The position numbers and the translations under genes are program-made. Under the pieces are notes generated by a model that had not been told where the DNA came from, made no database searches, and worked only from the letters and a program-made list of their open reading frames with translations. A stretch of 64,000 nt of DNA from Camillea tinctor (Eukaryota; Ascomycota; Sordariomycetes; Xylariales; Xylariaceae). Below are positions 12,155 through 24,311 of the stretch, piece by piece. The stretch lies in the NCBI GenBank assembly GCA_022578605.1, contig MU394087.1:248001-312000 (forward strand), written 5' to 3'. Every line of letters starts with the position of its first letter. Within the stretch, counting starts at the first letter, position 1.

Positions 12155-15100
12155 ATGATGCGCCGGACGGTCACGCCTCAAATACCTTCTATCGTCGTGC
12201 CCGATGAAGAAGCCGACGCGGACCGCAAAGCTGGACAACCCCATGGGGATGGCTCCAGACCGCGGGTTAAACCGAGGCCAGTTCGTTATCCTGACGGTCT
12301 TACTGACCGCTCAGAATCACCTCTAGATAATGATTCTAGGCGGAAAAATGATACTCAGGCCAGCTTAGACCCGAGAAGTACTGAGACGAGGGGCCGGAGT
12401 CGAACTATGCTGCAAGATACCCATCATAGTTTAGCACGATCCCCTTCGCCACTTGATAATTCAAGTGTACATAAAAGATGGAGTGGAATTCGTGATGATG
12501 TGAGATCGACTAGGTCGCCTTCCCCCTTCAGCCGCCCAGCGACTATCCATCCAGCGCGTCAGCAATCTTGGCCGATCCAAAATCTAGATGGGTTGAGTAA
12601 TTTTGACTCAGGAGGTCTTTTAGCTCGTCGAGCGTGGGCAGCTGGCGCCCAGGGCCAAGCACGACGATTGCGCAAGAAATCATTCTATATACCACCAACT
12701 GCACCATCATCGGCTCAGGGTTCCGCACTTCCAAGTCCCGATTCTGCCAGCCCTGGGCTCTCTCCAATGATGTTGAACAATATTCGCGGGACACATCAGC
12801 AGCAATATCCCCATAGCCAGGCCTTTAACGATCGGCCCAACATACGTTCATATATATCTACAATCGAACTAAAATCATCCTCTCACTATATGAAATCAAG
12901 CTCCCATAATAGATATGAACGTGTTTGGGAGCAAGCTAATACTTATCTTGAAGACGGGGGCCAGACAAGTCTTATCCCGGTTTCCTCTGGGGAATATCTT
13001 GAAGAGGGCCACCGAGGAAGCGCTATTACGCTCAATTGTCCGGATGATTTCCAAGCAGCAGCTGATGCCGACGATGTCAAAGTGTGGTGGCTGTGAGTAG
13101 CATTTCTGTGACAGTGCTCTATTGGCAGGATTTGATAGTAACTCGTTTGGCAGCCACGTGTACCGGAAAACTTTGACAGTTAATCTCCTCGAGGTAAACT
13201 AAGTCTGGCCAGAGCCTTTCGATACAGAAAGATAAATACTAATCCATTACAGGACCTTTTAATGAGTTGCCCGTATATCGATGAAGCGAAAGGAGTGGCG
13301 TTAGCCTTCCTTCGTCACTTGCTGCCTACAGTAGAAAAGCAATCCTCCGTAGGGAAATACATCGAATCTGGCTATGTGATGCGACACGATGGACGGCACT
13401 CGCGAATCCGTTATAAGAAAGATACATCTATTACTTTCATCGCTGCTCCCTATCTATCGCTCGTGTCGGGAGCTACACCGGGGCATAAGTCTAAAGAGGA
13501 ACATGTCACTAGAACACTACTACAATCATTATACGATTATGACCTTCAGGACATTAGGGCTTCCCGCAGCCACTCCTGGAGGCAGATGTTTAGTAGTGAC
13601 AAGACGATATACACCCCACAATTGTGGTGCCTATTAGTCGATGATAGTACGGAAAACCGATCATAATGTGTGAAATAGTCATCTTGTGCTAAGCTAACAC
13701 TACCTAAATAGACGTCGTTATAACGCTTGGAGATATCTCAGTCCCGCATATCACCGGAAGACTTATTGGAATAAACCATTATGAACCTGGGGCTCGGAAG
13801 ACAATATCCATCGTTCAGCCACACCATGATCATTATTGCTTTCAAGTTCATCAGGGCTTGACGTTTGCAGTGCGTCACCGATACAAAATCCGTCTTTGTA
13901 ATACGTTGCTGACTCCAAAATATATAGGAATTTCTGCAGCTTGTTACGAAATATATACAAGAAGATAACGATACCGATACGGAGTTCGATTTAGAAGACG
14001 AGGATGGCCATATACTCACTGCTAGTAGATGGTTAACCCTTTTAAGCTCGACAAGATTCTCCAAAGCCACATTCATAGTCGTTTTTAGGAAGGACAATAA
14101 TACTGGCGGAGCTAATCACAACACAAAAGATAGCTGGGCCCCAGAATCAGGAGAATCTCTAGAGACAGATACATCGACAACTATTCAACTTGATTCGTCA
14201 AATCAAACGAGCGGAGAAGGCTCCATTGAGTTCGTAGACACATCTGAAAAACTAGACGCGTTAAACCCACTACGAGAAAATAGAGAAGAACCGATGCCTT
14301 CTGGAAGTAGTTCGCCAAAAATGCCGCCTCAATTAGATGAATCAAATCCAGGCCACTCGTCAACAAACAAGCTCGGATTGTCTAAACGATGGCCGAATCT
14401 ACGACCGTTCTTCACGTGGCTTCAGTATTCCCAAGGTGGCCAGTTTTATTCCGATAGCTCTCTTAAGAAGCTCCTTCAGAAAATACATAGCTCCCTAAGA
14501 AACGAGAACGAGCTTTATAAACTCGGCCACCAATGTAAGCTTCTTAACCTCCAGAGAAGGCATCACTGTCTTGCGCATTTGGTGGGCGAGGTCGAGACTA
14601 TCTCAATATCAAATGGCCGGAAGGGCCAAGAGACAACACCCTCTAGTCCTAACACTATTACATTGGGAGATACGGATGACGGCCATTCCTTACATTCGAG
14701 ATGGACCAGTTCTTTTTTGTCAAGAAGAATCCCGTCAGACCGTCCATCTTTGGGCTCTCCAAAGACGAGTTCTACTCCCACCATGCCTGAAAGTGCTATG
14801 AGTACCCTCTTGTCGAATACTAGCAGCATGCTCCTACGCTTGAGTTTGGATAAAGATTGGGTTGGCGATGTCCCTGGGGTGGGGTCTCATGTTCAAGATC
14901 TATCAAATCATATCAGAGAGATGCATGCAATGCTTAGAGCTCTGTATGAGGTATCGATAGATCTACTCAACCTTTTTGTACCCTTGGAGGAGTATGACGA
15001 TCATATCATCATTAGAAAGCAGCTGGGCTGTTTAGACCAGATTTTCAAGGTATAGTTCATGCAATCACTGTTGTGGAAGAGGTCAACTGACGTTGTTTAG

Positions 15101-16744
15101 CATGCCGAGTTTTCACTCGCAATGAACGACACTGATGACCCCGATCAATGGTCCATACGTAACTTCACGCTCGGTGTTCCTATCCGACCTGGCCAAACGC
15201 TTTCAAAACTCGAAGCGACGTCTTTCGATAGCTGTGAAGCATGTCGTTCAGGGGAAGTATACGATAATATTGAAGCGGCCTTATCACATATTCATCGTCA
15301 CCTCGAGCATACAGATGAAGCAAACAAGAAGATCAAGTATCAATGGCTTGATGACCCCTGTCTGGTGTGGCTGGTACCCCAACACGCGCTTCGCCATGAC
15401 CGGTGGTCTCGAATAGTAAAGAAAGTGATCGAACCACTGCTCACATCGTTGAAGCAACTGCACGCACAAGCAGAAGAGCTATGCTTGTCGGTCACAGTTT
15501 CCAAAGACGACTACGGTACACTTGGCGACATAGCACATGTACTCCCAAGTAGTCTTGTGCAAGTATTCGAGTTGGTCCTATCTATGCACCTCGTCACGGC
15601 CCAACGTGTCTCGATGGCGGTCGGAGGCAACAAACGGTCACGGCACAACTTCTTAAAAACTATCCGGGTACCGCAAAACACCAGCAGTGTATTCCTAGCT
15701 CGGGGTTTTAAGAATTACAAAGAGAAAGCTACCACTCTCCTGAGTAAAGCGCAAAAAGATCTCATCCTTTACAACTCGACTACAACGCTCACCGAGGGTG
15801 TGAACTTGAGACCTATTGGCCGTGAATTCTTGGTAGCGAGTATTCTCAGTAATCTTCAAAACCAACTCATAGATCAAGGAACACACCTAAATGTTCTTGA
15901 GCTTTATCAGAGCAAGATAGCCAAGTTGCAATATCTTGTCAACACCAGACCACAGAGACGATTGTTTCTTGAGATCAAGGCGGTAGAGATTGAGCTGGGA
16001 GCGCTCATGAATATATTCAATGCCCAATATGACATGTTTCGAAAATACCTGCTCATACTAAACCCAGATTCGTTCCATGTCCCGGATTCCGACCGGCGTT
16101 CGCAGTACCCGCTAGAGAGAGACTATATAGATGAACAGCTCCAGATACTCGCGGCAAAGGACGAAGAATTGCAAGTTCTGCAGCTATACGCCAGAGACCT
16201 CAAATCACAGGTAAAACAGAGCGTCGAGATCCTCGAAGAAGGTCACGGGAAGGCTATCAGGGTGTTTACTATTGTCACCCTGTTCTTCCTCCCTATGTAC
16301 GTGCAGTCGCGCTGTCCATAAACGTGTGGAATATGGCTAACTATATAATATCTGTATAAAAGGTCGTTCTTCAGTAGTTTCATGGGCATGAACACAACAG
16401 ACATCAGGGACACGAATTGGGATCAGCGGTTCTTTTGGATGATATCTCTCCCGTTGACAGCGGCAGTTGTGGGACTGGCGCTGATCTACGGGTACAAGTG
16501 GGATTCGATCATGGATTTCTCTTCAACGGTGTGGGATGTATACCAGACGAGACGGGAGGGAAGGCATAAACCGGCAGGCTTGGATATCCCGGGTTTATCG
16601 GGGCGTGGTTCCTTCCAGGGCGATAAGGGCAGTTCCACGCGCAGCATAAGGTCAGCGGAAGGGGAGGGCCTCGGGCTGAGATTCCCGGGTGCGGCGTGGT
16701 TTCATTCTAGACGTGATAAAGCCTACTCGGAAACCGGAGTATGA
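12155..16744 (+). CDS. CorA-like Mg2+ transporter family protein, large fungal type
   Basis: Seven exons (12155-13092, 13154-13193, 13253-13646, 13712-13869, 13928-15049, 15101-16296, 16363-16744) join in frame to 1409 aa. The C terminus is CorA-like: a long helical stalk (FLEIKAVEIELGALMN, LLILNPDSFHVPD), then the first membrane helix VFTIVTLFFLPMSFFSSF running into FMGMNT with GMN at residues 1291-1293, then the second helix FFWMISLPLTAAVVGLALIYGY. The GMN loop is the ion-selectivity signature of CorA/Mrs2 channels. The roughly 1,000 residues before it are soluble and Ser/Arg-rich at the start, with a weakly conserved fungal region (WCLLVDDNVVITLGD). Such proteins are common in Pezizomycotina, often annotated as CorA-like or ZntB-like; whether they transport Mg2+ is untested here. 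The first of two adjacent ATGs is chosen as start. Confidence 0.85.
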
Positions 16745-19321
16745 TCCTCGGTGGGTAGACCGGGAGAAACCCAACCCTTGCGATTTTCTAGGCATGTGAG
16801 GGTAGTAAGTCTGACTAACGCTTTAGTCAAGCTCACACCATGCCTGCTATGTCCAGCCCGCCACTTACAACTAATGTTCACGATAATACGAAAACACACT
16901 TCCGATCGCGTGACTAGACAATGAGAGACGATTTACTTAGGTACAAATATACAGTAGCTTTTTCACTGATTTCGCATAAACACTTCGAGTTCGGAGTCGA
17001 TAAAACAGATGACTTCGACAATGTCTATGGGTCGTTTTATTGTGAGATTCAACTGGGGTGACCAGGGATAACTCCATCGGAAAACATGCGACGCAGTCGA
17101 ACCTTGTTGTTTAGTTACGATATTCAGTCGGGTATTTCCCGGTATCGGCACCTAGCAAGAGGTATTTGGACAGCAGCCGAGTCCAGAACCCGAGTGTCGT
17201 AAGCTTGCAAAGGCGCCTCGGCTGGGTGGCTATTGTTGTCAGGAAACACTTATTTCTCATCTAGCTTTTTACCTTACGACTTGGCAAGCAGTTCTATACG
17301 GAAGCCCGAAGAACACATAACATCATGGTATGGGAGAACCTCGGATGTGGTGGTGCAATCAGATCATGAACAAGTTTTGTGCGCTAGGATTTGCTTGCCG
17401 TTTTTGATCATCGTAAATGCGACTAACACAGAGGGCGTCGTTCAGCTATGTAGGTATTTAAACCTAGGTTAGGTGGTTCTCCACACTCATCCTCCTCGCT
17501 CACCCCCTCTCTCCCCCATCTAGTGTATGTAGGTATCTTTCTCCATTCCTGGTAAACACTACTAAGCACAGCGGGCACATTGTCTACCCCATCATCGGGC
17601 TTCAACTTTTTATTATAGCGGCTGGGGTAAATAGTGCCATGCTAAGGAAGAGGGGGGGACAATTTACCTAAACAAACAAAAAATAAGAATAAATCCTTGT
17701 ACATAAACACATAACCTATATCCTTCTCATAATTTCAGCAATCCTGTTTTTTGTTTTGCTTTGTTCTTTTGTTTTCTGTGGATGGAGTTACGAAGCCTAT
17801 TTATTCTAGTAATCACCTCCGTTCTTGAAAGAGAGAGGGGGGGGGGGAGGAAAGGAGGGTTTGCAGGCATAATAGAAAGAAGGAATATTGTTAAGGAAGA
17901 AATTAACTACTAGTACCCCCTCATGGCAATTTTTACCGGGTGCCGGGACAGAGAGGGCCCAATGCTAAGTAAAAATAAAATAAAATAAAAAGCACGTTGT
18001 TGAAGTGTGATGGAGAAACAACGCGACTACATGCTGATTTGGGGCGTACTCCGCACGCCAAGTTTCCGGGGCCCCGTATAATTCTCCAAATTGTCCAGGG
18101 AGTTAGGAAGTTGGTTGAGTGGGTTTTCCCCATCATTTACATATGTACAATACAATACAACCCAGGCTACTACATAGGTTACCCAATGTTGGAAATAGAA
18201 GGGGGGAGATTAATTTACTTACATATAGGTACGTTGCGTTGCATTATCATATCATATATTAGTCTTTTTCTTTTTTTGGTGAAGATAAATGAAGAAACTA
18301 AATATTATATACATATATATTCCTATAGGTTATATAAAAGGAGGAGAGAAAGAAGTGAAACGTTTACTACATGAGATGAACTATAGTTTATGACGGGATT
18401 CAGATTAATTACATTTTTGTTTTCCCCAAACCTCGCGAATCTCTCTAAACATTTCCCCGGATCTAGTTTAACCTATATCTTTCTATACCAAACTTTCCAT
18501 GTCCCCTTTAACCTAGCTAACCCACCTAGCTTAGGCTGCTAGGTTAGGTATTATGTCCCTTGTCCTCCCCTTCCTCCCCCCTCCTCTCTCTCTCCTGTCC
18601 CAAGGAACCGGGCCTGGGGGGGAAATGCAACTCCAAACCCCATGCGGGAACTGCCGAGAGCTGTGGTCTCTCAATTTTAAAAGCACGAGATGCTGTATAC
18701 GGACCGAATGGCCCCCCCTGGGATCCTCCTCTTCGGTGTGCCTTAGTTCAGCATTACGTATAAGCCTCTGCTTGTCCACGTGCTGTCAAGGCCCTCCCCC
18801 CGTCGAGTCGAGTCGAGTCACAGTACTATCGCCCATTTCCTAGCCTCCGATTCGATGGGCGCGAGGTATTGCATGGGACGCGGACGAGGCGCTCCTGAGT
18901 TCCTGGCCTGCAGAGCTAGATACCCCCATTCCCGCTTCCACCCCCGAGGTTTTCCCAGTGCCCAGGGAAAGGCGATGCTTGTTGTTCATGGCCTGGCCCC
19001 CCCCGGATCTCCACATGGTCTGGCTGGATGGCTCACCGGTGGTTTGTATAGCTTGGTCGCGGAGTAGCAGCAGTAGCCGTAGCTAGGAGTACCAAGGGAA
19101 ATAAAATATGTATATATATACCAGGACAATATCCGGGGGTGGAGGGGTTGTTGTTGAGATCGAGTATGAGCAGTGAGATTCCTCCTAACCCTCACCATCT
19201 CCCGTGTTTGAAAAACAGATCCAGATCTTGATCATCATTGTGTGCGCGCACGCGCTCTCTGGAAAGTCTTCTGCGTGGCCGTATTACCTTTTTTTCTTCT
19301 CGTTTTTGGTTTTTTTGAATC
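16745..19321. other. Intergenic region
   Basis: No supported gene in 2.6 kb. It is AT-rich, with a G-run at about 17830-17838, A/T simple stretches (AAAATAAAATAAAATAAAA near 17970-17990) and CCTAGGTTAGGT-like words near 17460 and 18510-18550. The end is a T-rich leader to the GH3 gene. Confidence 0.55.
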
Positions 19322-22300
19322 ATGGTGCCCGACACGGTATGGGTTCGGGTCCTCGCCGCCCTCGGCGTGTTCGCTACGTGCGCGAGCGCCCAGGACGACG
19401 TGATCACCAGCGATACCTACTTCTACGGCCAGTCGGAACCGGTATATCCTACACGTACGCAGTCCACCCTCCCTCCCCCCTTTCCCCTTCTTGCTTGCCA
19501 TTCTCCCCTTATTGCATTATTTACGGATAGGCCGTTAGAAAAAAGACAGAAAGGAAGAAATAAACTGACACCCCACGTGTGAAATAGCCCAGACAGCCGA
19601 GCAGGGAGCTTGGAAAGACGCCGTCGCCAAGGCGAAAAAGTTCGTCGGCCAGCTGACGCTCGAGGAGAAGGTGTGTTATGCCGTCCTGTCCTGGCGTCAA
19701 GCTTTGCTTTGCTCACTATTTAATGTCTAGGTAAACCTGACGGCCGGTGCGACAAGCGACACGGGATGCAGCGGTTTCATCCCCGCCATCCCGCGCTTGG
19801 GATTCCCCGGTATTTGCGTGACCGACGCCGGGAACGGTGTCAGAGGCACGGATTTCGTCACCGCGTGGCCAGCTGGCATACACGTAGGCGCTAGGTAAGT
19901 TTGTTCTATTCCGGAGTTGGAAGAAGCAGTTCTTTCCCCCTTTTCCTTTTACCCATTTGCCCTAACTAATTGCGTTCGATACAGCTGGAACAAGGACCTC
20001 GCTTACCAGAGGGCGGCTTTCATGGGAGGTGAGGCTAAGGCTAAGGGCGTTAACACTCTCCTCGGGCCGGTTGTAGGTCCCGCCGGACGTGTAGTGCAAG
20101 GAGGCCGTAACTGGGAAGGTAAGAAGCAAAATCCCATTGTGTGACTGGTGGAGTTTCTGAACATCGGCTAATACTTGCGCGTGTAGGCTTCTCGATAGAT
20201 CCATATCTAGCCGGTGGGCTCGTACACGAGACCGTAGCGGGTATTCAGAGCGCCGGCGTCAGCGCGTGCACCAAGGTAAGAGGATCCGCGTGTAATTGCT
20301 CAGACACTACTAGATATCTAACAAGATTGTTCAGCACTTCATTGCTCAAGAGCAGGAAACTCACCGGCTTCCGACTCGCTCAGGGGCTTTTGCGGAAAGC
20401 GTCTCCTCCAATGTGGATGATAGAACCATCCATGAGCTATACTTATGGTAAGTAAATCATTTGAGATAATTAGATGATATCCAAGTGCTAATGATGGTTT
20501 CGAAAAAGGCCATTTTATGATGCTGTTAAAGCTGGAACTGCCTCTGTTATGTGCTCTTACAACAGATTGAACAACTCGTATGCGTGCGGGAACAGCAAGG
20601 CCCTTAATGGACTGCTGAAGACTGAACTCGGCTTCCAGGTAAGAATATATCCAACTTTTAATGCTTAAAGAGAAATGTGTATTAACAAAGAATTAGGGTT
20701 ATGTGATGTCTGACTGGGGCGCCCAAATGTCTGGTGTCTCTACGGCTTTGGCAGGTCTCGATGTTGCCATGCCTGATGGCGAGGGTACTTGGGGCGGCAA
20801 CCTTACCCTTGCCGTCAACAATGGCTCTGTCCCTGTTTCTCGTGTTGACGATATGGCAACTAGGTACGATGCTTGCACCCTGAATCTCTACTTTGTATAA
20901 TGCTAACGATATTTAGGGTCATTGCGTCTTGGTACCAGATGAACCAGGATAAGTCGGACGGGATCCCCAACCCGGGCGACGGTATGCCGGCAGACCTTAA
21001 CGTAGCTCACAAGATCGTCGATGCTCGTAACCCCAAGTCCAAGTCGGTGGTTTTCGATGGAGCTGTTGAAGGCCATGTTCTTGTTAAGAACACCAACAAT
21101 GCTCTGCCTTTCGACTCCGCGAAGGTCAAGATGCTCTCCCTATTCGGCTACTCGGCCAAGGCCCCTAACCAGAACAACCCTGCCCCGGCCCCCGAGGGCA
21201 TGACCTTCGGTGACTGGTCCCTGGGCGTACAATCTGCCAACCTTACCGAGGTCAACATGGGTTTCTTCGGCAACCTCAACATAACGTACTCCGCCATCGC
21301 CCCGAACGGCACCCTGATCTCCGGCGGCGGGTCCGGAGCCGCGGCCGGGAGCCTCATTAGCGCGCCGTACGACGCGCTCGTCTCGCAGTGCCAGGAGGAC
21401 GGCACCATGCTATTCTGGGACTTCGAGTCCGCCACCCCAGCCGTGGTGCCCACCTCGGACGCGTGCATCGTGTTCGGCAACGCCTGGGCGACGGAGGGCT
21501 ACGACCGGCCGAGCCTGCGGGACGACTACACGGACGGGCTGATCGCGCACGTGGCCTCGCAGTGCGCCAACACCATCGTGGTGTTCCACAACGCCGGCAC
21601 GCGGCTGGTGGACACCTTCGCCGACCACCCCAACGTGACGGCGATCATCTTCGCGCACCTGCCGGGGCAGGAGAGCGGGCGCGCGCTCGTCTCGCTGCTG
21701 TACGGGCAGTCCAACCCGTCCGGCCGGCTGCCGTACACCGTTGCCCGCAACGAGAGCGACTACGGGCGGCTGCTGGGCCCGGACCTGACCCTGGCGCCGA
21801 GCCGGCTCCAGCACTTCCCGCAGAGCGACTTCGCCGAGGGCACGCTCGTCGACTACCGGCACTTCGACGCCGCGGGCATCGAGCCGCGCTACGCGTTCGG
21901 CTTCGGGCTGAGCTACACGACGTTCGCGTACGCGAACCTGCGCGCCGCGCTCGCCAAACCCAGGAAAAGCAGCGGTGTCGCGGAGTACCCCAGCGCTGCC
22001 GTCGCCGAGGGCGGCCAGTCCGACCTCTGGGACGTGGTCGCGCTCGTGCAGGCCGACGTGACGAACACGGGGCCCCGCGCGGGCCAGGACGTCGCCCAGC
22101 TGTACGTGGGCTTCCCCGGAGACGACAGCGCCACGCCGGTGCGCCAGCTGCGCGGGTTCGAGAAGCCCGCGCTGCGGCCGGGGGCCACGGCCACGGTCGA
22201 GTTCAAGCTCACGCGGCGGGATCTGAGCGTCTGGGATAGCGCGGCGCAGAAGTGGCGCCTGCGACGGGGCGAGTATGGGGTTTACGTGGGTGCGAATAGC

Positions 22301-22336
22301 AGGGATTTGGGGCTGAATGGGACGTTGGTTATATAG
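19322..22336 (+). CDS. Secreted GH3 beta-glucosidase
   Basis: Predicted extracellular enzyme hydrolysing terminal beta-D-glucosyl residues (cellobiose and related glucans). Nine exons (19322-19454, 19588-19670, 19731-19894, 19985-20118, 20187-20275, 20335-20447, 20509-20638, 20697-20863, 20917-22336) give 810 aa. A signal peptide is evident ([18 protein letters not shown], then QDD). The GH3 N-domain runs through [61 protein letters not shown] and GYVMSDWGA, where Asp288 is the nucleophile. The C-domain has [28 protein letters not shown] and [25 protein letters not shown]. The final about 120 residues are a fibronectin III-like domain ([21 protein letters not shown]). All introns lie in the first half; the last 1.4 kb is intronless and very GC-rich. 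Confidence 0.95.
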
Positions 22337-22800
22337 ATAACTAGACTGTGGATAAGGAGGAGGGGATAGGGGGGGGGGGGGGAGGAGGTAATTCAGGGGG
22401 GGTTGTATATATGGATGGATTTTCCCCCGTGCATGGTAATGACGATGGACAGATGAGAGGTAGGAGGTAATGGTTACGATGGCTATGAGTATGAAGATGG
22501 GCTTTTTTTTTGTGAATACCTAGGTAGTTTGGGGTTGCTGTATATAACTTGATGCAAATACAAAATAGTAATTTGTCTATTATAAGCTACATATGTTCAG
22601 TATGCACTAAGACACAATCTTTCCCCTTATTTCTCTGTGCTTCCTATGGACATGGACCACTGTTTTTCTTGTAATTTGATGAGATTCCGTACTCTTTCCA
22701 TCGTTGGCTGTTATTCAATGTAACATGCAGGAATGATGAATCCTTCATAAACCACCCCCCCCCCCCCCCCCCCTTTTTTTTTTTGATGGTGAAAATCACA
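22337..22800. other. Intergenic region with C19-T11 tract
   Basis: Short convergent spacer between the GH3 gene and the small CaaX gene. It holds a G-run near 22369-22382 and C19 directly followed by T11 (22755-22784). No gene seen. Confidence 0.7.
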
Positions 22801-23163
22801 TCACATTACTACACAACAGCACTTCCGAGGCTCAAGATCTTCCTCTAAGACACGCAGATGCCGGAACCCTGTTCTTAGCGGCGACTCCTCCTCTTCCTCT
22901 TGGTCTAGATGCCTACTGTTCTTCTTACTAGCTTTGCTCTTCCCCTGACTATGGCCGTGTTTCCTAGAACAACGGCTTTGATCTTTTCTTGAGGAGCTTG
23001 CGGTATGGGCATGTCTGCTACGTTTAGTAGGAGGCTTCTTCTTCTTTTCCTTCTTTTTAGGCTTAGCGTCGGGGTTCTGGATTTCCTCGTAGTAGTCGTC
23101 AGGAGAGACAACAGAGATGCAAGAGGGATGGTGGTTGCCGTGCTCGAAGATTTCCCAGTCCAT
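22801..23163 (-). CDS. Small highly charged protein with C-terminal CaaX box
   Basis: A single-exon ORF of 120 aa that I do not recognise. It begins MDWEIFEHGNHHP, continues with a Lys-rich block (KPKKKEKKKKPPTKRSRH) and a Ser/Arg/Lys/His-rich block, then an acidic patch (QEEEEES), and ends RKCCCVVM. The last four residues, CVVM, fit a CaaX prenylation motif (Cys, two aliphatic residues, Met, which favours farnesyl transfer). The preceding Cys pair could be palmitoylated. A polybasic stretch plus a lipid anchor would target it to a membrane, but that is inference. No signal peptide or transmembrane helix. It could be a chance low-complexity ORF; the precise CaaX ending at the stop codon is the best argument that it is real. 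Confidence 0.5.
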   Translation of the reverse strand: MDWEIFEHGNHHPSCISVVSPDDYYEEIQNPDAKPKKKEKKKKPPTKRSRHAHTASSSRKDQSRCSRKHGHSQGKSKASKKNSRHLDQEEEEESPLRTGFRHLRVLEEDLEPRKCCCVVM

Positions 23164-24311
23164 TTCAACCGCTTAAAACACCTTTACTATATACCTATAG
23201 TTCGAGGAGATTTCGGTATGGGAAATACGTTGATGATATATGATTTAAGAAGGGTTAAAAAAGAGCTTGCTGGGGGAACTTAGGGTTGGGCGTGGAAATG
23301 ATAGGAGCGAGACTATGGGGAAAAGCAAAGAAGGATAATTATGAAAATTCCGTAGGAAATGGTGGTAGATGTAATACATATTTCTAATGGGAGGTGGGAT
23401 ATGAGATTCATGTTGTTATATAGTATGAATGAGTGGATGTGACATTTTGAATAACACCTTCGTACTCTGTAGTTGGGAGTCCTTTATGACTTGGGAGAAG
23501 TTAGGATGATACTACCTGAGTGAGCATGGTAGGGCTTGCTTGAAAAATTACTGGGTTATTCCTAAAATAAATAAAAACTAGGTATGCATTGGAATTTATC
23601 TCTTTTTATTATTCTCTTATTGATGTAATTGTTTTGATGATATGCTGGAGTTGAACCTTCAGGTCTCTTTATAAGTGCAGTGGACCAACGACTCGAATTA
23701 TTCGTAGGAGGTACATAGGTACTGAGTACTTGACATGAATAATAATAATAAATGAAACCTTTCCAATTAACTGCAACCAAAAAAGAAATGTAGGGGGTAC
23801 ATGTAGGTAAAAAGTATATTTCCCAACCTATACGGAATACTCCGTAAGGCTGAGAGGTCTTTACCTACCTAGTGTCCGTTGGAGGAAGTTGGAGAGGACG
23901 TACCTGCGTATACCTGCGTACTATGTACGTACCTACCTAGGTTAGGTCCACTAGGTTAGATAACAAACGGAGATGCGTCATGTGGCGCACGAGCTGTGGC
24001 TAATAATGGTGGACCCCGGATTTCCGGTGCAAGGAAGTCTGATAAGTGGTTGGTTAGTTGATCTGAGCTCTCCTGGCCTCAGTTGTGTCCATCCATCCAC
24101 CTACCTTATCCATCCATCCTCTCTCTCTGTCCCACTAAATAATAAAAGAACAGGCAGCACGATTACTTGCCAACCACAAACTCATCGTGGAATAGGACAA
24201 TCACAATCACTTTATATCTTCGTCTCCATGAACTGTTTAATATTCCCACTGAGCTGTAATAATAATTGACCTGTCTAGACTCCTCTACCTTCGGCTCCTC
24301 CACTGGCCGTC
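23164..24311. other. Divergent promoter region
   Basis: A spacer between the minus-strand CaaX gene and plus-strand VPS35, so it could serve both promoters. No gene seen. It contains a cluster of TACCTACCTAGG and TACCTGCGTA words at about 23865-23955. Confidence 0.55.

Noticed and set aside
21388..22239. 283-aa plus-strand frame inside the GH3 gene, with a 150-aa frame on the opposite strand
   Set aside because: Shadow of the GC-rich GH3 last exon; Arg/Ala/Pro-biased with no domain, whereas the GH3 frame has clear motifs.
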